A DNA stretch of 64,000 nucleotides, from the NCBI GenBank assembly GCA_902764705.1, contig CACWWZ010000001.1, positions 112,859-176,858 on the forward strand. Direction: 5' to 3'. Origin of the DNA: an uncultured Prevotellaceae bacterium (GTDB taxonomy: Bacteria; Bacteroidota; Bacteroidia; Bacteroidales; Bacteroidaceae). The position numbers were made by a program, and so were the translations under genes. The first letter of the stretch is position 1. The number at the start of each line of letters is the position of its first letter. Below are positions 1 through 7,505 of the stretch, piece after piece. The notes below the pieces were generated by a model. That model did no database searches. It was not told the DNA's origin and worked only from the letters and a program-made list of their open reading frames with translations.

Positions 1-699
1 AACAAGTGCTGGCCTGCTTTCCAGACTCAGTTCGGCTTCGTTCCTTGCTATGTCAACAGCCGTCTCACCGCTCGCGGTATTCCCGTAGCTTGTGAGGTTG
101 ACATCTATGGCGCTCTGTCAGAGTACATCGGAACATGTATCTCTCAGGATGCTGTTACACTGCTCGATATCAACAATACCGTACCTACCGATATGTACGA
201 GGAGAGCATCAAGGGCAAGAAGTTTGCTTGCGATACATACACAGAGAAGGAAATCTTCATGGGCTTCCACTGTGGTAACACCGCTTCTAGCAAGGTTTGC
301 AACTGCCAGATGTGCTTCCAGCGTATCATGGCTCGCGCTCTGCCAGTTGAGGTTACAAACGGTACCCTCGAGGGTGACATCCAGCCGGGTCTGGCTACAG
401 TTTATCGTCTGCAGTCTACTGCTGATACCAAGCTCCGCGCTTACATCGCTCAGGGCGAGGTTATTCCTGTAGCTACTCGCTCATTCGGTTCTATCGGTAT
501 CTTTGGTATCAAGAACATGAGCCGCTTCTATCGTCACGTCCTCATTGAGAAGCACTACCCACACCACTGCGCCGTTATGTTCGGCCATCAGGGTAAGTAT
601 CTCTGGGAGGTTCTCAAGTACATGGGTATCCCCGTGGACGAGATCGACTACAACTTCCCGAAGGGCGACTACTATCCCACCGAGAACCCCTTCGCATAA
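1..699 (+). CDS. L-fucose/L-arabinose isomerase family protein, C-terminal part (cut by window edge)
   Basis: The reading frame is open from the first base and ends at TAA 697-699, giving 232 residues, so only the C-terminal half is present. It resembles Bacteroidota L-fucose isomerase family proteins, which interconvert aldoses and ketoses in the cytoplasm with a divalent metal. Glu32 (in ACEVD) and Asp56 (in LLDINN) are 24 residues apart, the spacing I recall for the two metal-binding acids of E. coli FucI. The motifs MGFHCGN, TRSFGSIG and FGHQGK follow. Codon use is strongly biased, which suggests high expression. A terminator follows at 733-767. The substrate (fucose, arabinose or another sugar) cannot be decided from this part. 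Confidence 0.8.
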   Translation, partial: NKCWPAFQTQFGFVPCYVNSRLTARGIPVACEVDIYGALSEYIGTCISQDAVTLLDINNTVPTDMYEESIKGKKFACDTYTEKEIFMGFHCGNTASSKVCNCQMCFQRIMARALPVEVTNGTLEGDIQPGLATVYRLQSTADTKLRAYIAQGEVIPVATRSFGSIGIFGIKNMSRFYRHVLIEKHYPHHCAVMFGHQGKYLWEVLKYMGIPVDEIDYNFPKGDYYPTENPFA

Positions 700-732
700 G
701 GGGATTTCCAGTGGGTGTAACTCTCACCATAC

Positions 733-767
733 AAGGAGGCCTGAGCATTACGCTTGGGCCTTCTTTC
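733..767 (+). terminator. Rho-independent terminator of the isomerase gene
   Basis: Arms 733-746 and 752-765 pair with several G-U pairs around a 5-nt loop, and a T-rich tail follows. The flanking words CCATACAAG, CCTGAGCA and GCTTGGG recur in the next terminator at 1331-1371. Confidence 0.7.
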
Positions 768-818
768 TAAACCAAAAACAAAAGCGTCTTTGTGCGCAGA
801 TAATTAAAAAGTAAAGCT

Positions 819-1316
819 ATGAAGAAAGTTATTTTGATGATGCTGAGCGTGCTGTTGCTGACGGCATGTCTTTCGTCCGAAGAACGTGCTGCCCGTCAGG
901 CTGAGGCCCTGAAGATGTTGAAGGCCAGTATAGGTAATCAGAAGTATAGAATCAATATCACCGAGATGACACCCAAGCGCGGCGTCAGCAATCCGGTGAT
1001 GGGTCGTTGGCTGAAGATTGAAGGCAACATGGTCGACTGCTCGCTGCCCTACGTGGGGCGTGACGACATTCCCCATATGAAGACCCGTGGCGAGATCCGC
1101 ATGGACTCCAAGCTCGAGTTCAGAACTGAGGCTCAGAACTATGTGTTGCAGTATCAACCCAAGAAGGCGTGTGGCATCATTACCTTTAAGGTAGACTACC
1201 AGGGTAGCGAATACAACTTCTATATCAATGTCGACAAATCAGGTAGTGCCCGCATCCGCGTGACACCAGACGACCGCGACTACATCGACTACGAAGGCAC
1301 CGTATCTCCTCTGTAG
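819..1316 (+). CDS. DUF4251-type lipoprotein
   Basis: The 165-aa product has a lipoprotein signal: a basic start, a hydrophobic stretch and a lipobox LTAC at residues 14-17, so it is probably anchored in an envelope membrane. The mature part resembles DUF4251, a Bacteroidota family of unknown function. Shared features are the LPYVGR turn near residue 77 and a C-terminal beta pattern ending in GSARIRV and YEGTV. The family call is from memory of its pattern. No catalytic residues are evident. The gene stands alone, with its own terminator downstream. Confidence 0.65.
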   Translation: MKKVILMMLSVLLLTACLSSEERAARQAEALKMLKASIGNQKYRINITEMTPKRGVSNPVMGRWLKIEGNMVDCSLPYVGRDDIPHMKTRGEIRMDSKLEFRTEAQNYVLQYQPKKACGIITFKVDYQGSEYNFYINVDKSGSARIRVTPDDRDYIDYEGTVSPL

Positions 1317-1330
1317 TTACCTCTCTTCGC

Positions 1331-1371
1331 CATACAAGTAAGACCTGAGCAATTCTGCTTGGGTCTTTTTC
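1331..1371 (+). terminator. Rho-independent terminator of the DUF4251 gene
   Basis: Stem 1340-1350 / 1357-1367 is followed by a T run. It shares CCATACAAG, CCTGAGCA and GCTTGGG with the terminator at 733-767, so the two seem to be copies of one element. Confidence 0.75.
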
Positions 1372-1486
1372 CCCCTACTCAAGCCATGTGCCGCACTAAG
1401 GATTCCTGGTGGAAAACCGCAGTTTTTTCGTTTCTTTAACACATAAACCTGTAATTATTCTGTCATACTACAGTCTATAATGTAGA

Positions 1487-2044
1487 ATGAGCGAGATTAT
1501 CAATATAGACGAACGTCAACGCATTGGACGGATACTCGATGGCAAACGCGAGGAATATGCCTGGTTTGTGAAGACCTATTCACAACAGGTGCTCAGCTTC
1601 ACCAGTCGGATGCTGCCCGATGCCGAGGATGCCAAGGAAGTGGCGCAGGATGCCTTCGTGAAGGCCTTCCGCTCGTTGGGCACATTTAATTTCCACTCGT
1701 CGTTCTGTACATGGGTCTGTCGTATCGCCTACCGCAAGTCGCTGGACTGCCTGAAACGCCAGCAACATCACTATGTGGATATCGACAACTTGCCAGCGAT
1801 AGCAGACGAGGAACTGTCAACAGGACGCGAAGAGCGCATTGCTCTGATGGAAGAGGCCATTGATGACCTGGCTAACGACGAGCAACTGCTGATACATCTC
1901 TATTATTACGAAGACCGACCGTTGCGAGATATCGCCTACATCATGGACGTGGAGCCGAATGCACTGGCTACCCGACTCCACCGCATCAGGAAGAAACTAT
2001 CACGGATGATTAAAGAGAAAGAACATGAACAAGCTGACAGATAA
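1487..2044 (+). CDS. ECF-family RNA polymerase sigma factor
   Basis: The 185-aa protein has ECF sigma architecture. Region 2 is at about residues 25-95 (AEDAKEVAQDAFVKAF, then FCTWVCRIAYRKSLD). Region 4 is at about 125-175, with a helix-turn-helix (RPLRDIAYIMDVEPNALATR) and a basic end. The gene overlaps the next ORF by 20 nt, so sigma factor and putative anti-sigma factor are probably translationally coupled. No TAnnTTTG element is obvious upstream, so it may use its own ECF-type promoter (inference). Target genes are unknown; the third operon gene suggests an envelope role. Confidence 0.9.
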   Translation: MSEIINIDERQRIGRILDGKREEYAWFVKTYSQQVLSFTSRMLPDAEDAKEVAQDAFVKAFRSLGTFNFHSSFCTWVCRIAYRKSLDCLKRQQHHYVDIDNLPAIADEELSTGREERIALMEEAIDDLANDEQLLIHLYYYEDRPLRDIAYIMDVEPNALATRLHRIRKKLSRMIKEKEHEQADR

Positions 2045-2675
2045 AGACCTGCGCGAAGCCTTGCGCCGACGCGAAGCACGACGCGTGAAAACGGAAGTGC
2101 CCGCTGACTTCTGCGACAACGTGATGCAGGAGATAGACGGTAAGCCTGCACGCAGACCCAGATATGCTTACATCGCTGCCCTTGCCGCAGCTGCGTGCAT
2201 TGCTATTGCCGTACTGATGATTTGGCCAACGAATGGTGAGCAAAAGTACGATGGGAGCGCACTCACAGTACGACGCCTGCGTACTCCTAGTACGACGCCT
2301 ACGTACTCTCAGTCCGACACCGTAGGACTAGTAGCCGGCACTAAGGAGAACATTAAGAATATGGATACAGGAAGTCGGGTGCTGCCAGTAAAAGCGGTAG
2401 TACTTCAAGCAAAAAGAACAGACAGAGAATTAGTAGAACAGCCAAATACTGCCTCGCTTTCTGATAGCCTCGACTTCTATATTGATAAGATAGAACGTGA
2501 ACTGGCCCAAATGGATGATAGCCTCTATATTGAGCATATTCATCGGGTGATGCATGCTGACGAGCGACTGCAGCGTATCGTCAACAATTACATCCTGAAT
2601 GAATTGCATAAAGATGCCCAACCCCATCAAGCCGCAATTATTAACAACGTAACAACAGACGATTATGAAGAATAG
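2025..2675 (+). CDS. Putative anti-sigma factor, single-pass membrane protein
   Basis: This 216-aa protein has a charged cytoplasmic N-terminus (residues 1-45), one membrane segment at about 47-66 (YIAALAAAACIAIAVLMI), and a polar extracytoplasmic part. Its position directly after, and overlapping, an ECF sigma gene is the main evidence for an anti-sigma role; I see no zinc-binding HxxxCxxC motif. A tandem 22-bp DNA repeat (2267-2310) lies just after the membrane segment and encodes a Thr/Ser/Arg-rich linker. It overlaps the following gene by 11 nt. Confidence 0.65.
   Translation: MNKLTDKDLREALRRREARRVKTEVPADFCDNVMQEIDGKPARRPRYAYIAALAAAACIAIAVLMIWPTNGEQKYDGSALTVRRLRTPSTTPTYSQSDTVGLVAGTKENIKNMDTGSRVLPVKAVVLQAKRTDRELVEQPNTASLSDSLDFYIDKIERELAQMDDSLYIEHIHRVMHADERLQRIVNNYILNELHKDAQPHQAAIINNVTTDDYEE
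2267..2310 (+). repeat. Two tandem 22-bp units inside the anti-sigma-like gene
   Basis: Units 2267-2288 and 2289-2310 match at 19 of 22 positions. Each contains GTACG...CGTAC inverted arms. A third, degraded start (AGTCCGAC) follows at 2311. Since 22 is not a multiple of 3, each copy is read in a different frame. Confidence 0.8.
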
Positions 2676-4578
2676 GAACATTTTGATGGCAGTATGCCTG
2701 ATATGGGCTATGTCAATAAGTGCACAGGTGAGCGACGCAGCCCGCCGCGTCCACGAGAAACTACAGGCATTCGTTGCCTCAGGCGAGTATAACGTCAGCG
2801 AAGGACGAGTGGTCTGCCAGGATGCGGTTACTGGCGGCAAGGCTACGGCTTACGACTTTAGTCAGGTGTTTGGTGTCGAAAACAGTAACGATGCCACCCT
2901 CTTGTTTCCTCACTTGAAGGAACTGGAGCAGACATTGCGCAGCGAGGCCGTTCATGCCAAGGAAGTCATGATTCACGACGCCCAGGAAGGTATTCCGTTG
3001 ACCTCTGGTGTACTATGGACTTTTGGCAATCCTAATGGCGCGGTCAGCGGGAGGTATGTCTTCGGCACCCGACAGAACATCCGCCTGCTCTCCTTCGACG
3101 AGTCTGACGGCCAGCGCTATGCCGTCCTCTTGGTGTGGGAACAGCAGATTAAGCCGGACCGACAGCTTGGAAACTTTTGGATGATGAACGGCACCATCTT
3201 TGAGATGGCAGCCAAGAAGCACGACGACATGCCTTTCTTCCTGCCTTATTCCAAACAGCAGGACATGACAGCAACCCTCAAATATGACACAGACCCTACA
3301 GCCCCCCAGACATACGACGAACTGTTGGCAAAAGTAAAGCAGACCTGCCAGATCTATGACCGCGAGACCTCGGGTGGCAAGACGGCTGCCGTCGTGGTAC
3401 TCCACAAGATGTGTGACGGCTATCCCCACAAGCTGACCCGTGAGCAGTACAACACGCTCATCAGCATCCTCAGCCCTTATGCCGAAACTGCCTCAGGCCA
3501 GAAGCACAAGGAAATGTTCGGCTACACCTGCTACACGCTCTACCAAAAGAGCGAGCATTATCAGGCGGAAGGCGGTGAGGTGAAGTACAACGGACTGATT
3601 ACCAACGGTTCTGAAGACCTGCAACTGGTGGACTGCCAGATTAGCGGCACGGCCCCAGCCGATGCCGACAGCATTAGCGTTCATCGCAGCGTGTCCTCTT
3701 TCGAGGAGCTTGGAAAGTTTCCTGTCCGCAACGGACGTTTCTCTTTCACCTGCCGATTGCCGAAAGACGAGGTGTGCGGCCTGACCACAGAAAACCGCCA
3801 TATCACGTATTTCTGGGCAGACGGCCAACCCATCAGAGCAGACTTGGTAAAGAGTACCGTCAAGAGTCAGAAAGCCTCTCAGCAGCGCAACAACTTCCTG
3901 AACGAAACGGAGGCAGAACGGTTGCGCATGCTGAAGATAAAGGACCGTGCCGAACTGGATGCCGCCCTCGCCAAGCAGCGCGAACGCTATCGTCAGGTCA
4001 TCTTCCAAGGCAACGACGACCTGCTGAAAGCCTACGCCATCTACAAGGCATATACCGAACTGACTTACGACGAACTGAAGCCCTTTGTCAGCGACCAGTT
4101 CCGCTACTCTAACCATCTGCTAATGGCTCCCGTCAAGGAATATGTGGCTGGATTGGAGAAACGCCGTCCGGGGAAACATTATGAAGACATGCTCGTTGCA
4201 GACACGCTGGGCAACCCTCACCAGCTGAAAGAGTACGTCGGACGCGGCTATGTCGTGCTGCACTTCTGGGAAAGCTGGAATCGCGACGAGTTCGACATCC
4301 TGCCCCAGCTGCGCGTCCTCTACGACCAGTATCATGCGAGAGACCTGCAAATCGTTAGCCTTGCCACCGATGGAAACTATAAGCAACGATGGACGGACCG
4401 GCTGAAAGAAGAGAAGTTGCCTTGGCCACAGCTGAGCACCAAAGCGGCCAAGAATCTATATGGCATCCTCTCATGGCCCGAAACCATTGTCATCGGTCCT
4501 GACGGCACTATCGTTGCCAGTCCCTCAACCGTGCAAGAGTTAGAAGCTACACTTAAAAAGCTTTTTAGTACGAACTGA
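2665..4578 (+). CDS. Secreted thioredoxin-fold (TlpA-like) protein lacking the CXXC motif
   Basis: The 637-aa product starts with a signal peptide (residues 1-21, ending AMSISAQ). The middle holds a beta-rich segment around residues 310-370 and a helical region to about 500, as in Bacteroidota DUF4369-thioredoxin proteins. The C-terminal 130 residues have TlpA fold signatures: LHFWESWNRDEFD, then SWPETIVIGPDG with the cis-proline loop. Where TlpA has WCxxC the sequence reads SWNRDE, so both redox cysteines are missing and thiol exchange is unlikely. It is the third gene of the sigma/anti-sigma operon, overlapping by 11 nt. Confidence 0.8.
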   Translation: MKNRNILMAVCLIWAMSISAQVSDAARRVHEKLQAFVASGEYNVSEGRVVCQDAVTGGKATAYDFSQVFGVENSNDATLLFPHLKELEQTLRSEAVHAKEVMIHDAQEGIPLTSGVLWTFGNPNGAVSGRYVFGTRQNIRLLSFDESDGQRYAVLLVWEQQIKPDRQLGNFWMMNGTIFEMAAKKHDDMPFFLPYSKQQDMTATLKYDTDPTAPQTYDELLAKVKQTCQIYDRETSGGKTAAVVVLHKMCDGYPHKLTREQYNTLISILSPYAETASGQKHKEMFGYTCYTLYQKSEHYQAEGGEVKYNGLITNGSEDLQLVDCQISGTAPADADSISVHRSVSSFEELGKFPVRNGRFSFTCRLPKDEVCGLTTENRHITYFWADGQPIRADLVKSTVKSQKASQQRNNFLNETEAERLRMLKIKDRAELDAALAKQRERYRQVIFQGNDDLLKAYAIYKAYTELTYDELKPFVSDQFRYSNHLLMAPVKEYVAGLEKRRPGKHYEDMLVADTLGNPHQLKEYVGRGYVVLHFWESWNRDEFDILPQLRVLYDQYHARDLQIVSLATDGNYKQRWTDRLKEEKLPWPQLSTKAAKNLYGILSWPETIVIGPDGTIVASPSTVQELEATLKKLFSTN

Positions 4579-4738
4579 TTTCGTCGAACCACGTGTTCGG
4601 TAAGTAGCCTATACCTCGTCGAGATAGTCACTATTCTGAAAGCAATGTCATCTTCGGGTTGTTCTTCGACCTAAAGGTACGAAGTGTGGCACGCAATCCT
4701 GACGCTCCTTGCGGTTGTAGTAACGACACTTTGCAATC

Positions 4739-4778
4739 GTTCCGATGATACTTTGGGGGAGTAAAGTATCATCGGAAC
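4739..4778. repeat. Perfect 16-bp inverted repeat
   Basis: Arms 4739-4754 and 4763-4778 are exact reverse complements around an 8-nt G-rich loop. No T tract follows, so it is not a standard terminator. A partial, rearranged copy (CATCATCGGAACGACTCCAAAGT) lies near 4811-4833. Confidence 0.85.
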
Positions 4779-4882
4779 ACTTCGTAGATGACGTTGGGAC
4801 GGCTGGAAACCATCATCGGAACGACTCCAAAGTGATATGCCTACGGCAGGCAGGGGAAAAGTCCCGTAGTTACAGGGATTTA

Positions 4883-4926
4883 GACGGCATGTAGCAGGGA
4901 GCGAGACGGCATGTTGTCAGACTCGG
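4883..4926 (+). repeat. Two degenerate 22-bp units
   Basis: Both units begin GACGGCATGT (4883 and 4905) exactly 22 bp apart; the second halves diverge. Confidence 0.6.
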
Positions 4927-5077
4927 GCGGTGGGCCGTATATATTTTATATATGCGGGCGGGAGCCCGTATTAATGCGAGCGCCCGCCCATAACCGTTTT
5001 TCTACACGAATTACATCTGCCCACCAATTTGCAGCCATGTGACCGCAATTCGATAACCCAAAGGCAGGAATAACGAG

Positions 5078-5143
5078 AGGTGCCTGCTAAAAGGTTGTAA
5101 GGTGCTGGGTAAAAGGTTGTGAAGTGCCTTGTAAAGTTAAAAC
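5078..5143 (+). repeat. Three degenerate 22-bp units
   Basis: Units start at 5078, 5100 and 5122 with the pattern A(G/A)GTGC...TAAA(A)GGTTGT; the third is the most degraded. Confidence 0.7.
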
Positions 5144-5171
5144 TGCGACGACGTTTGTTAAATCCACGACG

Positions 5172-5234
5172 ATGATTGATAAAACTAAGGCAATGATTGA
5201 TAAATCTAAGGCAGTGATTGATAAATCTAAGGCA
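5172..5234 (+). repeat. Three tandem 21-bp units
   Basis: Units 5172-5192, 5193-5213 and 5214-5234 read (A/G)TGATTGATAAA(A/T)CTAAGGCA and differ at only one or two bases. The unit keeps frame on both strands, which creates spurious ORFs. Confidence 0.85.
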
Positions 5235-5301
5235 GTGATGTTGGCTTTTAGAGTTGAAAGGACTGTTTATGGAAAAAGTAAAGATGTAACGAATGTTAAA
5301 T

Positions 5302-5318
5302 TTATCGAATAACGATAA
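5302..5318. promoter_or_regulatory. Putative operator, TTATCG-N5-CGATAA (upstream site)
   Basis: A perfect 6-bp inverted repeat with a 5-bp spacer lies 16 bp upstream of the -33 box. A half site TTATCG follows at 5323-5328. It probably binds the XRE regulator encoded at 6412 (inference). Confidence 0.55.
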
Positions 5319-5334
5319 GTTTTTATCGATTTTA

Positions 5335-5366
5335 TTTGGTGGGTTCAAAAAGAATGCCTACTTTTG
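5335..5366 (+). promoter_or_regulatory. Promoter of the DUF2975-like/XRE operon
   Basis: TTTG at 5335-5338, 20-bp spacer, TACTTTTG at 5359-5366: a full match to the Bacteroidota TTTG/TAnnTTTG promoter. It lies between the two putative operators. Confidence 0.8.
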
Positions 5367-5367
5367 C

Positions 5368-5384
5368 ATATCGAAAATCGATAA
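5368..5384. promoter_or_regulatory. Putative operator at the transcription start (downstream site)
   Basis: ATATCG-N5-CGATAA has the same layout as the site at 5302-5318, with 5 of 6 pairs matched. It overlaps the expected transcription start just after the -7 element, a typical repressor position. Confidence 0.55.
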
Positions 5385-5411
5385 ATAAACAAAATAAAAC
5401 AATAAATGGTT

Positions 5412-5894
5412 ATGGAATTAAAGAAGTTTTTTAGCAAGGGTGAAAACCTGTTTCAAATGGGAGTTGTGCTGATTCTGGCAGCGTATGTGGTATTTCTGAT
5501 GGTGGGCGACGTCAACCGTATGCAAGCCGCCACCACACAGTATGATTATTATCAGAACTTAATCTATCTGATAGAGAATATAGCCAAGAGCTATTTCTTC
5601 TGCTTTTATATGCTGATGACCTTCCTTACCTATATCCATAAGCAGTACTCCAAATGGTGCATCAGGCTGTATTATCTGTTAGGTATTTCGGCACTGTTGT
5701 ATTTCGGCTGGGCCGCCATCTTCAGCAAAAACGTGTTTAATCACATCGAGCCTGAGTACCTTGAGAATTTCCCCAGAATGGTTCACAGGTTGTATACGGG
5801 TCCAGTGTTTTGGATCATCGTCGGCTACTTCTTCACTCCCAAAATTCTGAAAGACGCCCAGAAACTGAAGGAGGAACAGGAACTGACGGTATAA
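5412..5894 (+). CDS. DUF2975-like membrane protein (first copy)
   Basis: About 160 residues with four predicted membrane helices (about residues 16-36, 60-80, 90-110 and 130-150) and a short cytoplasmic tail ending EEQELTV. ATG 5412 is favoured; an in-frame ATG at 5406 would add two residues. The size, four-helix layout, acidic -LTV end and nearby YozG-like HTH gene fit DUF2975 proteins, which commonly pair with small XRE regulators. It is the first gene of the operon, controlled by the TTATCG-box promoter. Biochemical function is unknown; an inner-membrane sensor or anti-repressor is possible (inference). Confidence 0.6.
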   Translation: MELKKFFSKGENLFQMGVVLILAAYVVFLMVGDVNRMQAATTQYDYYQNLIYLIENIAKSYFFCFYMLMTFLTYIHKQYSKWCIRLYYLLGISALLYFGWAAIFSKNVFNHIEPEYLENFPRMVHRLYTGPVFWIIVGYFFTPKILKDAQKLKEEQELTV

Positions 5895-5915
5895 ATACAA
5901 TAAGGAGAAAAGATA

Positions 5916-6407
5916 ATGAAAGAGACATTGAAAAAGTGGTATCAGAAGTTGTGGAAGAGCGATTACGAGCTGTTGGAAGACCCCGACGGCTATAGCTGCA
6001 CCTCGTGGATTATTGTGAAAACAATCGCGACAACTGCTCTTTTAATATGGCTGTTCGCATTTGTAAAAGACTACAACATCGTCTTCGGCCGAACAGACCT
6101 AATAGTTTGCATATTTGTAATTCCCTGCGTTGCTGCATATGTCTATGTTTATGTGCAGATTAACAAGAGCATAGCAGAGCGCAAAGTGTTCACTTATCGT
6201 AATGCACGGCTTTTCATCCGCCTGTCGTTCTTCATTGGCATTGGCGGAGGTGCTATTTTGATAGTTCCATTGGCTACCATCTCGGATCATTTGTGGGTTA
6301 TTCTTCTCCTATTGTTCAATTCCTTGGGGTCAATGGCACTGAATTTGGCAGGTTGGATGATCCATAAAGGCATCAAAATGCAAGAGGAACAAGACTTGAC
6401 GATATGA
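5916..6407 (+). CDS. DUF2975-like membrane protein (second copy)
   Basis: 163 residues with four membrane segments (about 32-50, 62-82, 105-125 and 130-150) after a charged N-terminus. The tail EEQDLTI nearly repeats the EEQELTV tail of the preceding protein, although the rest has diverged, so the two look like tandem paralogues. It lies 21 nt after the first copy and 4 nt before the XRE gene, hence the same transcript. Function unknown; the position suggests that it works with the regulator. Confidence 0.6.
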   Translation: MKETLKKWYQKLWKSDYELLEDPDGYSCTSWIIVKTIATTALLIWLFAFVKDYNIVFGRTDLIVCIFVIPCVAAYVYVYVQINKSIAERKVFTYRNARLFIRLSFFIGIGGGAILIVPLATISDHLWVILLLLFNSLGSMALNLAGWMIHKGIKMQEEQDLTI

Positions 6408-6411
6408 GCTT

Positions 6412-6621
6412 ATGGGACGAATTATAGTAAATCTGGACGTAGAACTGGCTAAGCGCAAGATGTCGCTGAGCGAGTTGGCAGAGAAAGTGGGCCTGACGCT
6501 GGCAAATCTCTCGATCCTAAAGACTGGCAAGGCCAAGGCCGTGCGCTTCACTACCCTCGAGGCCATCTGTCGCGAACTGGGTTGCCAGCCTGGAGATATA
6601 TTGGAATATAGAGATGAATAA
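6412..6621 (+). CDS. Small XRE/Cro-type transcriptional regulator (YozG-like)
   Basis: The 69-aa protein is a single helix-turn-helix domain: SLSELAEKVGLTLANLSILKTGKAKAVRF forms the HTH, followed by LEAICRELGCQPGDILEY, the usual end of the HTH_26/YozG family. The start at ATG 6412 follows the preceding stop closely. Family members repress or activate their own operon together with a DUF2975 partner. The repeated TTATCG-N5-CGATAA sites at 5302-5318 and 5368-5384 are the obvious candidate targets (inference). Confidence 0.88.
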   Translation: MGRIIVNLDVELAKRKMSLSELAEKVGLTLANLSILKTGKAKAVRFTTLEAICRELGCQPGDILEYRDE

Positions 6622-6634
6622 AACAACGTAAAAG

Positions 6635-7132
6635 ATGATGGAAGAAATAAAAATCAACGTATCCATTAAGGTATGGATTTACATTATTTTGGCTATGGCA
6701 GCATGTTTTGCAATTATCATGGGTATTAGTAGAGCCGTTGGAGGCCCTGGGGTTATAGGGGCAGACAAGTATCACATGATAACGATGTTCATCTGTATCA
6801 TTACAATCATTTTAGGCCCTGCATACATCAAAAGCAAGACGAAACTTGTCATCACTGATGTTCAGTTGAGAGTAAACGCTCCAGAGCCGTGGGTCGTGCA
6901 ACTGTCAGGAGTCGAGTCATTCTACGTCGACAAATTCAAAGGCCGCAAGTTCATTGGTATACGTTATAAGGACAACATCGAAGGTGGCTTTCTAGAAGAG
7001 GTGATAACCGAAGGACGCAAACGACGCTTTAAGGCCGCTATGCAGGGCTATCCCTATGAGGTCTACGTTAACGGCCTCTCAAAAACACCCCAAGAAATCT
7101 GCGATTTGCTTAACTCTCGCATCAATAAATAG
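6635..7132 (+). CDS. STM3941-like membrane protein
   Basis: 165 residues with two membrane segments (about 11-30 and 46-64), then a cytoplasmic beta-rich domain that resembles the PH-like STM3941 family: LVITDVQLRV, KFIGIRYKDN, and the C-terminal ISxxxLSxxxxEICDLLN-type ending (here VNGLSKTPQEICDLLNSRI). The family call is from memory of this pattern. It sits 13 nt after the XRE gene, so probably in the same operon. No catalytic motif is visible. Confidence 0.5.
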   Translation: MMEEIKINVSIKVWIYIILAMAACFAIIMGISRAVGGPGVIGADKYHMITMFICIITIILGPAYIKSKTKLVITDVQLRVNAPEPWVVQLSGVESFYVDKFKGRKFIGIRYKDNIEGGFLEEVITEGRKRRFKAAMQGYPYEVYVNGLSKTPQEICDLLNSRINK

Positions 7133-7139
7133 ACAAAGT

Positions 7140-7478
7140 ATGAAACTATTATCATCAATGCTTAATCACGACCAAGCCGTTTGCCCCCATTGTGATACGA
7201 AGATTGGTCTTAGAAAGATATCCGAGTATTTCCTGAAAGGGACTAATCACAGCATTCTGTGTCCTAACTGCAATAGGGCATTACATCCGAAACGCGAACC
7301 CATTAAATTCTATTATTGCTTTTGTGCTGGTTTTATTAGTATCGCTGCTCCCTTTTGGTTATACATCTGGTACGTTGAAGATAATTTCTGGAAGGCAATA
7401 CTGCTGTCGATTGCGACATTGATAGTTTGCATTATAGTGATCTGCATATTGACAATCCGCAGGATTGAGTTTGAATAA
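7140..7478 (+). CDS. Zinc-ribbon membrane protein (cxxc_20_cxxc-like)
   Basis: 112 residues starting at ATG 7140; the frame stays open farther upstream, but that part overlaps the preceding gene. A zinc ribbon is formed by CPHC and CPNC with 22 residues between them, followed by two membrane helices (about 60-78 and 84-104). This resembles the small cxxc_20_cxxc family (TIGR04104). It is the last gene of the DUF2975/XRE operon, 7 nt after the previous stop. Function unknown. Confidence 0.55.
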   Translation: MKLLSSMLNHDQAVCPHCDTKIGLRKISEYFLKGTNHSILCPNCNRALHPKREPIKFYYCFCAGFISIAAPFWLYIWYVEDNFWKAILLSIATLIVCIIVICILTIRRIEFE

Positions 7479-7505
7479 TTTGCCCTCGAAAACTTGGCGG
7501 GTACC

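Larger units (their letters stand above)
4579..5405. other. Gene-free region rich in 22-bp repeats and hairpins
   Basis: About 830 bp between the thioredoxin-fold gene and the DUF2975-like operon. It holds a 16-bp perfect hairpin, several 21-22-bp tandem units (4883-4926, 5078-5143, 5172-5234), an AT hairpin and a GC-rich palindrome at about 4936-4990, and at its right end the operators and promoter of the next operon. The short ORFs here encode only repeat-derived peptides. Confidence 0.7.

Noticed and set aside
4883-5234. CRISPR array
   Set aside because: Units are contiguous 21-22-bp tandem repeats without unique spacers, and no cas genes are present.
5124-5312. 62-aa plus-strand ORF with a repeated MIDKSKA peptide, and a 125-aa minus-strand ORF over the same DNA
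   Set aside because: Both arise because the 21-bp repeat unit keeps frame on either strand. No promoter leads to either ORF, composition is simple, and the operator/promoter of the next operon overlaps their ends.
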